Shown here: piece by piece, positions 16,749 through 25,969 of the stretch
Numbering within the stretch: the first letter of the stretch is position 1
How the letters are laid out: every line of letters begins with the position of its first letter
Assembly: GCA_021736385.1 (NCBI GenBank)
Contig: JAIPFY010000005.1
Location: 1 to 64,000, forward strand
Reading direction: 5' to 3'
Source of the DNA: Spirochaetia bacterium
Lineage (GTDB): Bacteria > Spirochaetota > Spirochaetia > CAKZLE01
Length of the DNA: 64,000 nucleotides
Program-made: the position numbers and the translations under genes
Notes under the pieces: generated by a model
What the model was told of the DNA's origin: nothing
Database searches by the model: none
The model's input: the letters and a program-made list of their open reading frames with translations, nothing else

Positions 16749-18443
16749 ATGGACGTGAGGAGCTACCGACACAGGCACCGTAGAGACATCTCACTGATCC
16801 TTGGATCTGCACCGGGGATCATACTGCTGACCCTGCTGTTCCTGATACCTGTCGGTATGGTCCTCATCGGGGCCTTCAGAGCCCCTGACGGGAGTCTCAC
16901 AGCAGCCAATCTGCTGGATGTGGCTGCTGATCCCTACAGCTGGCGTATTGCCTGGTTCACCTTCCTGCAGGCTGCTGTGAGCACCCTTGCCGCACTGGCT
17001 CTCGGGCTGCCGGGGGCGTATATCCTCTCGCACTATCAGTTTCGCGGCAAGCGGCTGCTGCAGTCCCTCTCACAGCTGCCGTTCGTACTCCCATCCATCC
17101 TGGTGGTTCTGGGATTCGTCATCTTCTTCGGCAACAGCGGAGTACTCAACAGAGCCCTGATGGATCTGTTCGATCTCTCAGAACCCCCTGTTCGCCTGCT
17201 GTACTCATTCAAATCGATCATCCTCGCCCATGCCTTCTACAACTTCCCCATCGCTCTGAGCATGATCGCCTCATTCTGGGAACAGCTCAATCACAGGCAG
17301 GAGTATGCGGCCCTTACGCTGGGGGCACAGCCGATGAGAGTCTTCGCGAGTGTGACCGCCCCCCGCCTCATGCCGGCGATCACCGCAGCCGCTTCGATGA
17401 TCTTCCTGTTCTGTTTCACCAGTTTCTCCATCATCCTCGTGCTCGGGGGCGGGCCGAGGTTCACGACTCTGGAGGTGCAGATCTACCAGCTGGCACGGGT
17501 CCGTTTCGATCTGCCCCATGCGGCAGCCTTCGCCCTCTTCTCCCTTGCCATCTCATCCGGGGTCCTCATCTTCTATATCCGATCACAGCACTGGATGCAG
17601 CGAGCCTCTGCAGATCTTTCCTATTCGCTGCAGCCGAAGGCTCCCAGGCGTACGCACAGGGTACTGATCATGCTCTACGGGGTCATAGCGGGGCTGCTGA
17701 TCATCGCACCGCTCGGTGCCATAGCCGTTCGTTCCTTCCAGGCCCCGGTCTTTCGTACGGGAACCTCTGTCTGGACCTTCAGGTGGTATGAGCAGCTAAT
17801 TGGGGCGGGATCGACTCCCGGGTCCTTCACCGGTTCGTCCTCTGCGATCGTGACGAGTCTGTCGATCGCCTCGATCGTGACGCTGATCACCATCCCCTCG
17901 GCTTTGAGCCTCGGGACGCTGATCATCAGACTCGAACGTCGTGCGAGCATGACCATGGAGACGATCCTGATGCTGCCCATGGCGATCTCCTCGGTGATCC
18001 TGGGACTGGGGTATTCGATCATCGCCCGCATGATCCCGGTGGAGCATATCACCTACCTGCTGATCATCGGTGCCCATACGGTGATCACCCTGCCGTTCAT
18101 GCTCAGGGCTATCCTCCCGACCTACAGGACCATCCATGCCGCGTACACCCCGGCAGCCCTGATCCTCGGAGCCAGACCGTTTCGTACGTTCCTCGATATT
18201 CAGCTCCCGCTGCTCTCGCGTGCCATCGCCTCCGGTGCGATCTTCGTCTTCGCGATCTCCATCGGTGAGATGCATGCGACCATGCTGCTCTCCGATGCCC
18301 GGGTGGTCACCATTCCCATTCTGCTTTACCGGCTCATCGGGGCCTATAATTTCAACGGGGCCTGTGCACTGGGCACCCTGCTCATGGCAATCTGCCTGCT
18401 GCTGTTCGCACTTACCAATTCCTTACATAAGAGAGAGCTATGA
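16749..18443 (+). CDS. thiP: Thiamine ABC transporter permease
   Basis: 564-residue double-length permease, about 12 membrane helices in two homologous halves, as in ThiP. Each half has an ABC-coupling EAA loop (EYAALTLGAQPMRVFASV near 184-201 and TPAALILGARPFRTF near 464-478). It forms the inner-membrane channel for thiamine, working with the lipoprotein upstream and the ATPase downstream; the stop overlaps the ATPase start (ATGA). It is also similar to Fe3+ permeases of the FbpB type; riboswitch and ThiB decide for thiamine. Confidence 0.94.
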   Translation: MDVRSYRHRHRRDISLILGSAPGIILLTLLFLIPVGMVLIGAFRAPDGSLTAANLLDVAADPYSWRIAWFTFLQAAVSTLAALALGLPGAYILSHYQFRGKRLLQSLSQLPFVLPSILVVLGFVIFFGNSGVLNRALMDLFDLSEPPVRLLYSFKSIILAHAFYNFPIALSMIASFWEQLNHRQEYAALTLGAQPMRVFASVTAPRLMPAITAAASMIFLFCFTSFSIILVLGGGPRFTTLEVQIYQLARVRFDLPHAAAFALFSLAISSGVLIFYIRSQHWMQRASADLSYSLQPKAPRRTHRVLIMLYGVIAGLLIIAPLGAIAVRSFQAPVFRTGTSVWTFRWYEQLIGAGSTPGSFTGSSSAIVTSLSIASIVTLITIPSALSLGTLIIRLERRASMTMETILMLPMAISSVILGLGYSIIARMIPVEHITYLLIIGAHTVITLPFMLRAILPTYRTIHAAYTPAALILGARPFRTFLDIQLPLLSRAIASGAIFVFAISIGEMHATMLLSDARVVTIPILLYRLIGAYNFNGACALGTLLMAICLLLFALTNSLHKREL

Positions 18444-19450
18444 AACAGGATATCGTCATACGCAATCTGAAGAAATCATTCCCGGAGTTCCTGCTCGATG
18501 TGGATTTCACGATCAGGCATCGAGAGATGATCACCATCGTGGGGCCATCCGGATGCGGGAAGAGCACCACGCTGTCGCTGATCACCGGTCTGATCGAGCC
18601 AGATCAGGGGAGCATCGCGATAGGCGATGAGATCATCAGCGATCTTCCGGTCTGGGAACGGAACATCGGGTTCGTGTTCCAGGATTATGCCCTGTTTCCC
18701 CATATGCGGGCAGCACAGAACATCGGGTACGGGCTGAAGATCAGAAACCGTCCTGCTTCCGAGATCTCAGAGGCTGTGACCGGACTGCTGGAGACCATTC
18801 AGCTGCAGGGGTATGAGAGTCGTTCGATAGAACACCTCTCTGGCGGTGAGCGGCAGCGGATCGCTCTCGCCCGAGCAGTCGCACCCAACCCGCGACTGCT
18901 GCTGCTCGATGAACCCCTCTCAGCCCTTGATGCCAAACTGCGTGTCCAACTGAGAAAGGAGATCCAGAGGATCCATCATGATCTCGGCTTGACCACCTTG
19001 TATGTGACCCATGATCAGGAGGAGGCTCTGGCGATCAGTGACCGGATCATCGTGATGAATCAGGGACGCATCGAACAGATCGGCACCCCGGAGGAGGTCT
19101 ACCACCGACCTGCATCACTGTTCGTCGCTCAGTTCATCGGAGAATCGAACATCCTTCCCCGTTCTGCAGTCCCGCTGCGACCGGATGCAGCAGAGAACGA
19201 CCGGATTGCACGGTATGTCAGTTTCCGGCCTGAGAAGACGACGATCAGGAGAGCTCCCCATGTACCGCTGTCTAATGAGATACTCTTCGATGACGTGCAG
19301 CTGCTCTATCAGGAGTTCGCGGGGCAGTACTATGCCTGCACCTTCACTCACCAGGGTGTTCAGTTACATGCATACAGTAAAGAGCGCCTGGACGGTAAAG
19401 ATACGTATATGCTTACGGTAGAACAAGAAGATTTGCAAACTATTGTATAA
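18440..19450 (+). CDS. thiQ: Thiamine ABC transporter ATP-binding protein
   Basis: 336 residues. Walker A GPSGCGKST (about 35-43), Q-loop FVFQDYALFP, signature LSGGERQRIALARA, Walker B LLLLDEPLSALDA and switch His in YVTHDQEEA are all intact. It drives the ThiBP transporter. It is about 100 residues longer than classical ThiQ and carries a C-terminal extension (after QFIGESN) that looks like the TOBE regulatory domain of Pot/Fbp-type ATPases, so it may have been recruited from that group. Ends the thi operon. Confidence 0.92.
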   Translation: MKQDIVIRNLKKSFPEFLLDVDFTIRHREMITIVGPSGCGKSTTLSLITGLIEPDQGSIAIGDEIISDLPVWERNIGFVFQDYALFPHMRAAQNIGYGLKIRNRPASEISEAVTGLLETIQLQGYESRSIEHLSGGERQRIALARAVAPNPRLLLLDEPLSALDAKLRVQLRKEIQRIHHDLGLTTLYVTHDQEEALAISDRIIVMNQGRIEQIGTPEEVYHRPASLFVAQFIGESNILPRSAVPLRPDAAENDRIARYVSFRPEKTTIRRAPHVPLSNEILFDDVQLLYQEFAGQYYACTFTHQGVQLHAYSKERLDGKDTYMLTVEQEDLQTIV

Positions 19451-19490
19451 TTGATTGGTATTCTTCCGGTTTTCACGGTATATTCACCGT

Positions 19491-20036
19491 ATGAAGAAGT
19501 TGTGCCTCGTACTGTTCCTGATGATCTCTGCCGGTAGTTCCATCTACAGTCTCACCGTGGAGTTCTCAGCCTATCCTCACCTCTACACGACCAACGGTGC
19601 CGACTCCTTTGATGAGTTCCTTCACCTGCAGTACGGCATGAGCCTGCGTACCGGTATCTCACACCCGATCACCGACCGCTTGTCCTGGGCTACGTCCCTG
19701 GGGATCGACTATACCGGGCCTTCGATGCCCTACGGCAACCTCATAGAGCGGGGCTTTACCTCAGTTTCGCTCTCAGGGGGGATCGATTACCAGATCGGTA
19801 CCCGAGCCGGTCTCAGAGTACTCATAGCTGCCCACAGCTCTTCGTATCTCTACACATCCATCATCTTCTCTCACCTTCAGGGAGTCCTCACTCCCTACGT
19901 GCGCATCTATGAAAGTGATACGATAGACCTGCTGGTGGATCTGCCGCTCATCTATGATGTGCGTAGAGACACCCCGGTCAATCAGGCCGTGGGAGTGGGC
20001 CTGAGAATACTGCTGTGCAAGGGGGCAGACCGGTGA
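19491..20036 (+). CDS. Small exported protein, probable outer-membrane barrel
   Basis: 181 residues with a signal peptide (KKLCLVLFLMISAGSSIYS) and no later hydrophobic helix. The mature part alternates polar and aromatic residues in short strands rich in Gly, Tyr and Ser (e.g. GFTSVSLSGGIDYQIGTRAG, SSYLYTSIIFS), the pattern of an 8-stranded barrel. ATG 19491 is preferred over a start 12 codons upstream because it begins the signal peptide; neither has a good Shine-Dalgarno site, and a 5-bp inverted repeat ACGGT/ACCGT runs into the start codon. The next gene starts inside its stop (GTGA), so the two are co-translated. Function unknown. Confidence 0.75.
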   Translation: MKKLCLVLFLMISAGSSIYSLTVEFSAYPHLYTTNGADSFDEFLHLQYGMSLRTGISHPITDRLSWATSLGIDYTGPSMPYGNLIERGFTSVSLSGGIDYQIGTRAGLRVLIAAHSSSYLYTSIIFSHLQGVLTPYVRIYESDTIDLLVDLPLIYDVRRDTPVNQAVGVGLRILLCKGADR

Positions 20037-20953
20037 GGGCAAGACGCTATGCACTGGTGCTGCTCACAGCAGCTGTTCTGCTGCTGGTGAGCTCCTGTGA
20101 TCCGTTCTCCCATCAGCCCGAAGGGGATCTGCATGCTCTGATCTTCAGCTCCAGCTATGAGGATATCAGTGGTATCAGTACACTCGATTATACCATCCCT
20201 GACGGCGATGACATGGCCATAGCCTTCTCCGCCTACGGCTACAGAAGTCTGGGAGAGGCTGCAGCGATCAACGACACCGATCCGACCGGGACCTATCTGC
20301 TCGATCGGATCGAGAATGCGTCACTGGTCGCCACATCGGATGATACGACCCTCTTCTACTACTCGGGCCATGGGGGATTCGATCCCGTTCGGGATGAATC
20401 ATTTCTTGTGACCAGCGAGGATAGCGGCTATGCACTCCATGCATCGACTCTGCTTGCAGCCCTTGATGAGATCCCGGGAAGGAAGATCGTCATCCTCGAT
20501 ATCTGTAACTCCGGAGGGTTCGTATCAAGCGGAGGATACGATGTGGACGGACTGCCGGAGGACTACTACAGTACCACTGGGGGCTCTCCCTTCGCTGAGA
20601 GCTGGGAGCGGTACTTCCAGTCGGAGGATCTCTCCGCAGGTGAGTATGCTGATATGATCGTGGTCTCTGCAGCAGGGGAAGATGAAGAATCATATGAATC
20701 CGGCAGCTATGAAAATGGTTTTTTCACCTACTTCTTTCTCGAATCGATCGGATTCGACCATGAGAGTCTGCAGGTGTATGACAGTCCCGGGGCAGACCGC
20801 AACCATGACGGTCTGATCACCATCAGTGAGGCCTACGGGAGTACCTTCGATCTGTTCGAAGAGCATATCTTCACCAGCAGCTATATCCCCAGCTACTATC
20901 CTCATATCTCAGGGGGACCTGCCGATACGGTGATGCTGCAGCTGCAGCGGTAG
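20033..20953 (+). CDS. Caspase-fold (peptidase C14-like) lipoprotein with an EF-hand
   Basis: 306 residues from GTG 20033, chosen for AAGGGGG upstream and the GTGA overlap with the previous stop. A lipoprotein signal ends at Cys22 (LLLVSSC). The body is a caspase-like domain: catalytic His113 in YYSGHGG and Cys158 in VILDICNSGG, followed by VVSAAGEDEESYE and NGFFTYFFLE, the usual metacaspase-like tail. Near the C terminus a canonical calcium loop is readable (Asp255, Asn257, Asp259, Gly260, Ile262, Glu266 in DRNHDGLITISE). It is probably an envelope-anchored cysteine peptidase, possibly calcium-activated; substrate unknown, perhaps the co-encoded barrel protein. Ends 33 bases from convergent uvrB. 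Confidence 0.87.
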   Translation: MRARRYALVLLTAAVLLLVSSCDPFSHQPEGDLHALIFSSSYEDISGISTLDYTIPDGDDMAIAFSAYGYRSLGEAAAINDTDPTGTYLLDRIENASLVATSDDTTLFYYSGHGGFDPVRDESFLVTSEDSGYALHASTLLAALDEIPGRKIVILDICNSGGFVSSGGYDVDGLPEDYYSTTGGSPFAESWERYFQSEDLSAGEYADMIVVSAAGEDEESYESGSYENGFFTYFFLESIGFDHESLQVYDSPGADRNHDGLITISEAYGSTFDLFEEHIFTSSYIPSYYPHISGGPADTVMLQLQR

Positions 20954-20986
20954 TCGTTCATGATAGTACGGTGCTTCAGGTCCTGA

Positions 20987-22972
20987 TCAATCCATCTTCT
21001 TCAGTTCATCGATCTCATCACGCAGCAGGGCAGCCTGTTCGAACTCCAGTCGTTTCGCATGCTCGAGCATCTCTTTCTCCAGTGCCCTGATCAGCTTCTT
21101 CCTCTGTGCGGGGATGATGATGTTATACCCCTGTTTGATGACTTCGATGTCGGTCTCTACGGTCGCTCTGGCATCCTCTTTCTTTCGGTGCAGGATGTCC
21201 TGAACCGCCTTGTGAACAGAGATCGGCGTGATGCCATGCTCGGCATTGTAGGCAAGCTGTCTGCTCCTGCGATGATCGGTCTCTTCGATGGCCTCTTTCA
21301 TGGCAGCTGAGATCTTATCGGCATACATGATCACTTTCCCGTTCTCGTTACGGGCGGCCCGCCCGATGGTCTGGATCAGTGCGGTCGCCGACCGCAGGAA
21401 CCCGATCTTATCCGCATCGAGGATCGCTATGAGTGATACTTCCGGCAGATCGAGCCCCTCTCTGAGGAGGTTGATCCCGACGAGCACATCATAGGTCCCC
21501 TGTCTCAGGTCCCTGAGGATCTCCACCCGTTCGATGGTCTCTATCTCCGAATGCAGATACCGCACCTTCACCCCGATCCCTGCAAGATACTCACTCAGGT
21601 CCTCTGACATCTTCTTGGTCAGGGTCGTGATCAGTACCCGCTCATGCACGGCGGTCCTCTTGAGGATCTCGCCGTAGAGATCTTCGATCTGACCGGTCGT
21701 CGGTCGTACGGTGATCACGGGATCCACCAGTCCGGTCGGCCGTATGACCTGCTCCACCACCTGTTCTGAACGTTCGAGTTCCTGTGTTCTCGGTGTCGCG
21801 GTCACGAAGATCCGCTTATAGAGCAGATCATCGAACTCCTGATAGATCAGGGGCCGGTTATCGAGGGCCGAGGGGAGCCTGAAGCCGAAGTTCACCAGAT
21901 TCGTCTTCCGCGAACGGTCTCCTTCATACATGGCGCCGATCTGCGGGACAGTCACGTGTGCCTCATCGATGAAGGTCAGGAACTGTTCGGGGAAGTAGTC
22001 CAGCAGCACCGCAGGCCGTTCGCCTTCGGCTCTGCCGCTCAGGGGTCGGGAGTAGTTCTCTATACCAGAACAGTATCCCATCTCCTGCAGCATCTCGATG
22101 TCATACTCGGTGCGGGTCTTGATACGCTCTGCTTCCAGCACCTTCCCCTGAGCTGTGAAGGTCTCATACTGCAGCTCCATCTCCTGCCGGATCCCCTCGA
22201 TCGCCTGCCGTACCTGTTCTTCAGGGATGACGAAGTGCTTCGCAGGATAGAGCATCACATGGGCAGAATCTTCCAGAGAGATACCGGAGACCGGATCGAA
22301 TCGGGTGATCGATGCGATCTCATCCCAGTCAAGCTGGATCCTGAAGGCCTCTTTCATATAGGCAGGCTGGATCTCGATGGCATCCCCGCGTACCCTGAAA
22401 CCGCCCCGCTTGAGAATGGCGTCATTACGTTCATACTGCATGCGTATGAGTTTCTTGAAGGTCGCCGAGTGATCGAAATGGTCTCCGACGGTCATACCGA
22501 TGCGCATATCCTTGAAGGCGACCGGATTCCCCAATCCATAGATGCACGATACGGTAGCGACGATGATCACATCGGATCGTTCCATCAGGGCAGAGGTCGC
22601 AGACAGACGCATCCGGTCGATCTCCTCATTGATCGATGAGTCCTTCTCTATATAGAGGTCCTTTGAGGGTACATAGGCTTCAGGCTGATAGTAGTCATAG
22701 TAGGAGACGAAGTATTCGACGGCATTGTCGGGGAAGAACGATTTGAACTCACGGTAGAGCTGTGCTGCAAGGGTCTTGTTGTGAGACAGCACCAGAGTCG
22801 GCAGCTGTACCTGTTCGATGATCTTAGCCATGGTGAAGGTCTTTCCCGAACCGGTGACCCCTTTGAGGGTCTGGATGTCATAGCCCTTCTGTATCCCTGA
22901 GGTGAGAGCCGCTATGGCAGCGCCCTGATCTCCTGCCGGTTCATAGTCTGATCGTACACGAAATTCAGGCAT
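20987..22972 (-). CDS. uvrB: Excinuclease ABC subunit B
   Basis: 661-residue helicase-like damage-verification subunit of nucleotide excision repair. Walker A GVTGSGKT, the beta-hairpin region YYDYYQPEAYVPSKDLYIEKD, helicase motifs (DEAHVTVPQ, GINLLREGLDLPEV, QTIGRAARN) and the C-terminal UVR domain that contacts UvrC (EKEMLEHAKRLEFEQAALLRDEI) are complete. ATG 22972 is two bases after the htrA stop; an in-frame GTG at 22984 is possible. It is the distal gene of htrA-uvrB. Confidence 0.98.
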   Translation of the reverse strand: MPEFRVRSDYEPAGDQGAAIAALTSGIQKGYDIQTLKGVTGSGKTFTMAKIIEQVQLPTLVLSHNKTLAAQLYREFKSFFPDNAVEYFVSYYDYYQPEAYVPSKDLYIEKDSSINEEIDRMRLSATSALMERSDVIIVATVSCIYGLGNPVAFKDMRIGMTVGDHFDHSATFKKLIRMQYERNDAILKRGGFRVRGDAIEIQPAYMKEAFRIQLDWDEIASITRFDPVSGISLEDSAHVMLYPAKHFVIPEEQVRQAIEGIRQEMELQYETFTAQGKVLEAERIKTRTEYDIEMLQEMGYCSGIENYSRPLSGRAEGERPAVLLDYFPEQFLTFIDEAHVTVPQIGAMYEGDRSRKTNLVNFGFRLPSALDNRPLIYQEFDDLLYKRIFVTATPRTQELERSEQVVEQVIRPTGLVDPVITVRPTTGQIEDLYGEILKRTAVHERVLITTLTKKMSEDLSEYLAGIGVKVRYLHSEIETIERVEILRDLRQGTYDVLVGINLLREGLDLPEVSLIAILDADKIGFLRSATALIQTIGRAARNENGKVIMYADKISAAMKEAIEETDHRRSRQLAYNAEHGITPISVHKAVQDILHRKKEDARATVETDIEVIKQGYNIIIPAQRKKLIRALEKEMLEHAKRLEFEQAALLRDEIDELKKMD

Positions 22973-22974
22973 GA

Positions 22975-24264
22975 TCAATCCCACTCATACTGTTCGGGAC
23001 GCTCGACGAGCTCCACATCGAGATTGATGCGCTTGTTCCCGCGCATCACCACCACATCGATGGTATCGCCGGGTTTGGTCGATTCGAGGGCACTGAAGTA
23101 GTCGGCAAAGTCAGAGATGATGATTCCTGCTACCTCGACGATGATATCACCATCGAGATAGAAGATCAGATCCCCGTATTTGACCTTCTCAGATCCGCCT
23201 CTGATCCCTGCGGTCTCTGCCTTGCCTCCGGCCTCCACCTTGGAGACTATGATCCCCGCATCAGTCTCCAGCCCCCCATAGGCAGCGATACGGCTGTCCA
23301 GCTGTACCGGGTTGATGTCGATCCAGCCCCTGACGACTTTCCCGTACTCGATCAGTTCCGGTATGACTCTCACGGCAGTATCGACCGGGGCTGCGAACCC
23401 GATCCCCATGGACCCGCCGGTCGTCGTGAAGATGGAGGAGTTGATGCCGATCATCCTGCCCCTCGAGTCGATCAGCGGTCCGCCGGAGTTCCCCGGGTTG
23501 ATCGAGGCATCGGTCTGGATCATATTGAGCATGATCAGATTCTTATCGGTCTTGATCGGTCTGTTCAGTCCTGAGACGATCCCGACAGTGAGGGTCCTGT
23601 CGTATCCGAAGGGGTTCCCGATGGCAAGGACCTTCTGCCCGATCTTCAGGTTCTTCGAGGACCCGAAGTCTATGGTCGTGAGTTTGACACCCTTCGGGTC
23701 GATCTTGACGATGGCAAGGTCGTTCTCCTTGTCCTTCCCGATGACTTTCCCCACATAGCTGGTCCCGTCGTAGAGACTCACGTAGACCTCGTCGACACCA
23801 TCGATCACGTGATAGTTGGTCACGATATGACCCTCCTGATCGATGATCGACCCGGAACCTGAGCCGGATTCTGACTCGGGGATGGCTTCGAGGAAGAGGT
23901 TGTACTGATAACTCTGTTTTGTGATATTGACGACGGCCTTGTTATATTTTTCATAGATATCGATGTTCTGCTGTTCACTTTCGGTGTAATCGGAGTACCC
24001 GGCACTGGAGAAGACTGCCAGAGCCTCAGCGATGATGCCCAGAGGACCTGCATCCTCCTGCTGTGAGATACCGGCAAGCTCAAGCAGTCCTGCCTCTCCC
24101 TCATCCATCATCACCGTTCTTGCAGCCTGCTGCAGCATCTTCTGAGCTGCACGTTTGTTGAGATAATCCGTCCAGGTATAGATGCCGTATCCGATCAAAG
24201 AGGCGATCAGCACCAGAGCGATCAGCCCTATGATCTTCTTTGTATCTGTTGATGGTTTGCTCAT
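22975..24264 (-). CDS. HtrA/DegP-family membrane-anchored serine protease
   Basis: 429 residues: an N-terminal membrane anchor (about 11-30), a trypsin-like domain with catalytic His152 (TNYHVID), Asp182 (ENDLAIVKID) and Ser260 (NPGNSGGPL), and one PDZ domain at about 325-420. A Ser/Gly repeat (SESGSGSGS) sits just before the first protease strand. The single PDZ and anchor match DegS/HtrA of the envelope quality-control type. It faces the periplasm and degrades or senses misfolded proteins. Its stop lies two bases from the uvrB ATG. Confidence 0.95.
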   Translation of the reverse strand: MSKPSTDTKKIIGLIALVLIASLIGYGIYTWTDYLNKRAAQKMLQQAARTVMMDEGEAGLLELAGISQQEDAGPLGIIAEALAVFSSAGYSDYTESEQQNIDIYEKYNKAVVNITKQSYQYNLFLEAIPESESGSGSGSIIDQEGHIVTNYHVIDGVDEVYVSLYDGTSYVGKVIGKDKENDLAIVKIDPKGVKLTTIDFGSSKNLKIGQKVLAIGNPFGYDRTLTVGIVSGLNRPIKTDKNLIMLNMIQTDASINPGNSGGPLIDSRGRMIGINSSIFTTTGGSMGIGFAAPVDTAVRVIPELIEYGKVVRGWIDINPVQLDSRIAAYGGLETDAGIIVSKVEAGGKAETAGIRGGSEKVKYGDLIFYLDGDIIVEVAGIIISDFADYFSALESTKPGDTIDVVVMRGNKRINLDVELVERPEQYEWD

Positions 24265-24320
24265 ATACTCAGACTCCTACGCGCACACATGAGATTACTA
24301 TAGCATAGTCACCAGACAAG

Positions 24321-25682
24321 CTAAATAGTATCAGGATCCAATTTGTATTTCCATCGGCCTGTACGATATAAGATATATATTATGACCGCTACGATCAGAT
24401 TTGACAAGAACATGGCCCACCAGATACCATTCGGTCCCATCTGCAGGGTGGTACTGAGTACTATCGCTGCCGGCACCCTGATCCCCCACAACCTGAGGAT
24501 CTGCAGTACCATGATCGGTTTGGTGTCCCCCCCGCCCTGGAAGGCCCCGACGAGTACGGTGAACAGGGCAAAGAAGACCACTGAGACCGAGACGATCCTG
24601 AACAGTGATGCACCGTAGATGATGACTTCAGGATCATCTACGAAGAAGCGTACGAACAGGTTACCGTAGAAGAAGGTCAGGCTCATACCGGTGATGATGA
24701 ACACCCCGATGGTCCACATCGCATACCTGACCGTCCGTACCGCATCTTCGTGGTTCCTGGTCCCGAGGTGCTGTCCGACCAGGATAGCCGTTGCCTGACT
24801 GATCCCCTGTCCCGGCATGTTGAACAGCGCTATGATGCGCCCTCCGATGCCGAAGGCTGCGATCACTGCGGGGCCGAAGGTATTGACCACGCCCTGCAGT
24901 ACGGTGAAACCCAGTGCAGACACTCCCTGACCGAGGGATGAGGGAAGACCGATCGAGGTGATCAGTCTCCATGCTCTCATATCGGGTCGCACCGATGCCC
25001 ATGAGAGATGAACCGATCGCTTCCCTGTCGCCAGGATCCAGATCCCCGCCGCAGAGGCTGCGATACGGGAGATCACAGTCGCCACAGCGGCTCCCGCGAC
25101 CCCCATCGGGGGGATGGGACCGAATCCGAAGATCAGCAGGATATCGAGCAGGACGTTCAGCACTACCGTGGCAAGATGGATATACAGGGGAGTCATGCTG
25201 TCTCCGACCCCCTGCATGACAGCCCGGAAGGCAAAGGAGATGAACATCCAGGGCATGCCGATGAAGATGATCTGCATATAGATGCGGGTATAGTCATAGG
25301 TAAGCCCTGAGGGGACCTGCAGCAGGTCAAGCAGCGTATCAGTGAGCAGCAATCCGGTGATCATGATCATCGTCGAGACCAGCAGCAGGATACTGAAGGT
25401 CTGCCCGACATAGAAATCCACCTTCTGATCATCCCCCCTGCCCTTTGCCTGAGAGATCAGGGTGGTCCCGGCCGAGGAGAAGCCGGTGCCGAAGACGACC
25501 AGGAAGAAGATCATGTTGAAGGCGATCGAGGGGGCAGAGACCGCCTCCTTACCGAGCCGTCCGAGAAAGAAGGTATCTGCAAGATTATAGAGGGTCTGCA
25601 GCAGATTGGCCGCCATGATCGGGAGGGCAAGGAGTATCAGTCGTCTGTAGAGGCCGTTATCGGCACCCGGTTCTTGTATCAT
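24321..25682 (-). CDS. MATE-family efflux transporter
   Basis: 453 residues with 12 predicted membrane helices in two similar halves; the opening LILLALPIMAANLLQTLYNLADTFF and FGTGFSSAGTTLISQAKG are typical of the DinF/NorM-like MATE group. It exports cationic compounds in exchange for sodium or protons. AGGAAA precedes the ATG. Monocistronic, 56 bases upstream of the htrA start. The substrate cannot be told from sequence. Confidence 0.93.
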   Translation of the reverse strand: MIQEPGADNGLYRRLILLALPIMAANLLQTLYNLADTFFLGRLGKEAVSAPSIAFNMIFFLVVFGTGFSSAGTTLISQAKGRGDDQKVDFYVGQTFSILLLVSTMIMITGLLLTDTLLDLLQVPSGLTYDYTRIYMQIIFIGMPWMFISFAFRAVMQGVGDSMTPLYIHLATVVLNVLLDILLIFGFGPIPPMGVAGAAVATVISRIAASAAGIWILATGKRSVHLSWASVRPDMRAWRLITSIGLPSSLGQGVSALGFTVLQGVVNTFGPAVIAAFGIGGRIIALFNMPGQGISQATAILVGQHLGTRNHEDAVRTVRYAMWTIGVFIITGMSLTFFYGNLFVRFFVDDPEVIIYGASLFRIVSVSVVFFALFTVLVGAFQGGGDTKPIMVLQILRLWGIRVPAAIVLSTTLQMGPNGIWWAMFLSNLIVAVIIYILYRTGRWKYKLDPDTI

Positions 25683-25880
25683 AGTGTTATTTCCTGATTA
25701 TGAGAGATATACTACCACATGGCGACAGGACTGCAAGGACTACCGGTGATCTCCGGCTGTTTTTCGTACGAATCCCGTAGAGAGTTCCTGCCTCCCTGCC
25801 GCCGGACAGATCGTTAGCTGTCTCCTCAAGTAGTGACTATACCAGAAAGAGCGGACCTGGGGAAGAAGACTGCCTGACAG

Positions 25881-25969
25881 TACCTGCGGGCTGCTGAACC
25901 CATATAGCATAAATAATGCTTCTATGGTATCATAGGGCATAAAAATCGAATCAGGAGAGCCCGCAGGTA
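25881..25969 (+). promoter_or_regulatory. Inverted-repeat leader of glnS
   Basis: A perfect 12-bp inverted repeat (25881-25892 with 25958-25969) flanks 65 bases that contain two small hairpins: AGCAT/ATGCT (25906-25920) and CTATG/CATAG (25922-25935). The right arm includes the first base of the glnS start codon and sits directly 3' of AGGAG. If transcribed, this would fold as a three-way junction occluding the start. No convincing promoter is seen, either here or in the rest of the 25683-25968 gap. Confidence 0.45.

Noticed and set aside
19451-19484. Promoter TTGATT / TATATT before the barrel-protein gene
   Set aside because: The spacer would be 22 bases and initiation would fall on the start codon; the gene may simply be read from thiQ.
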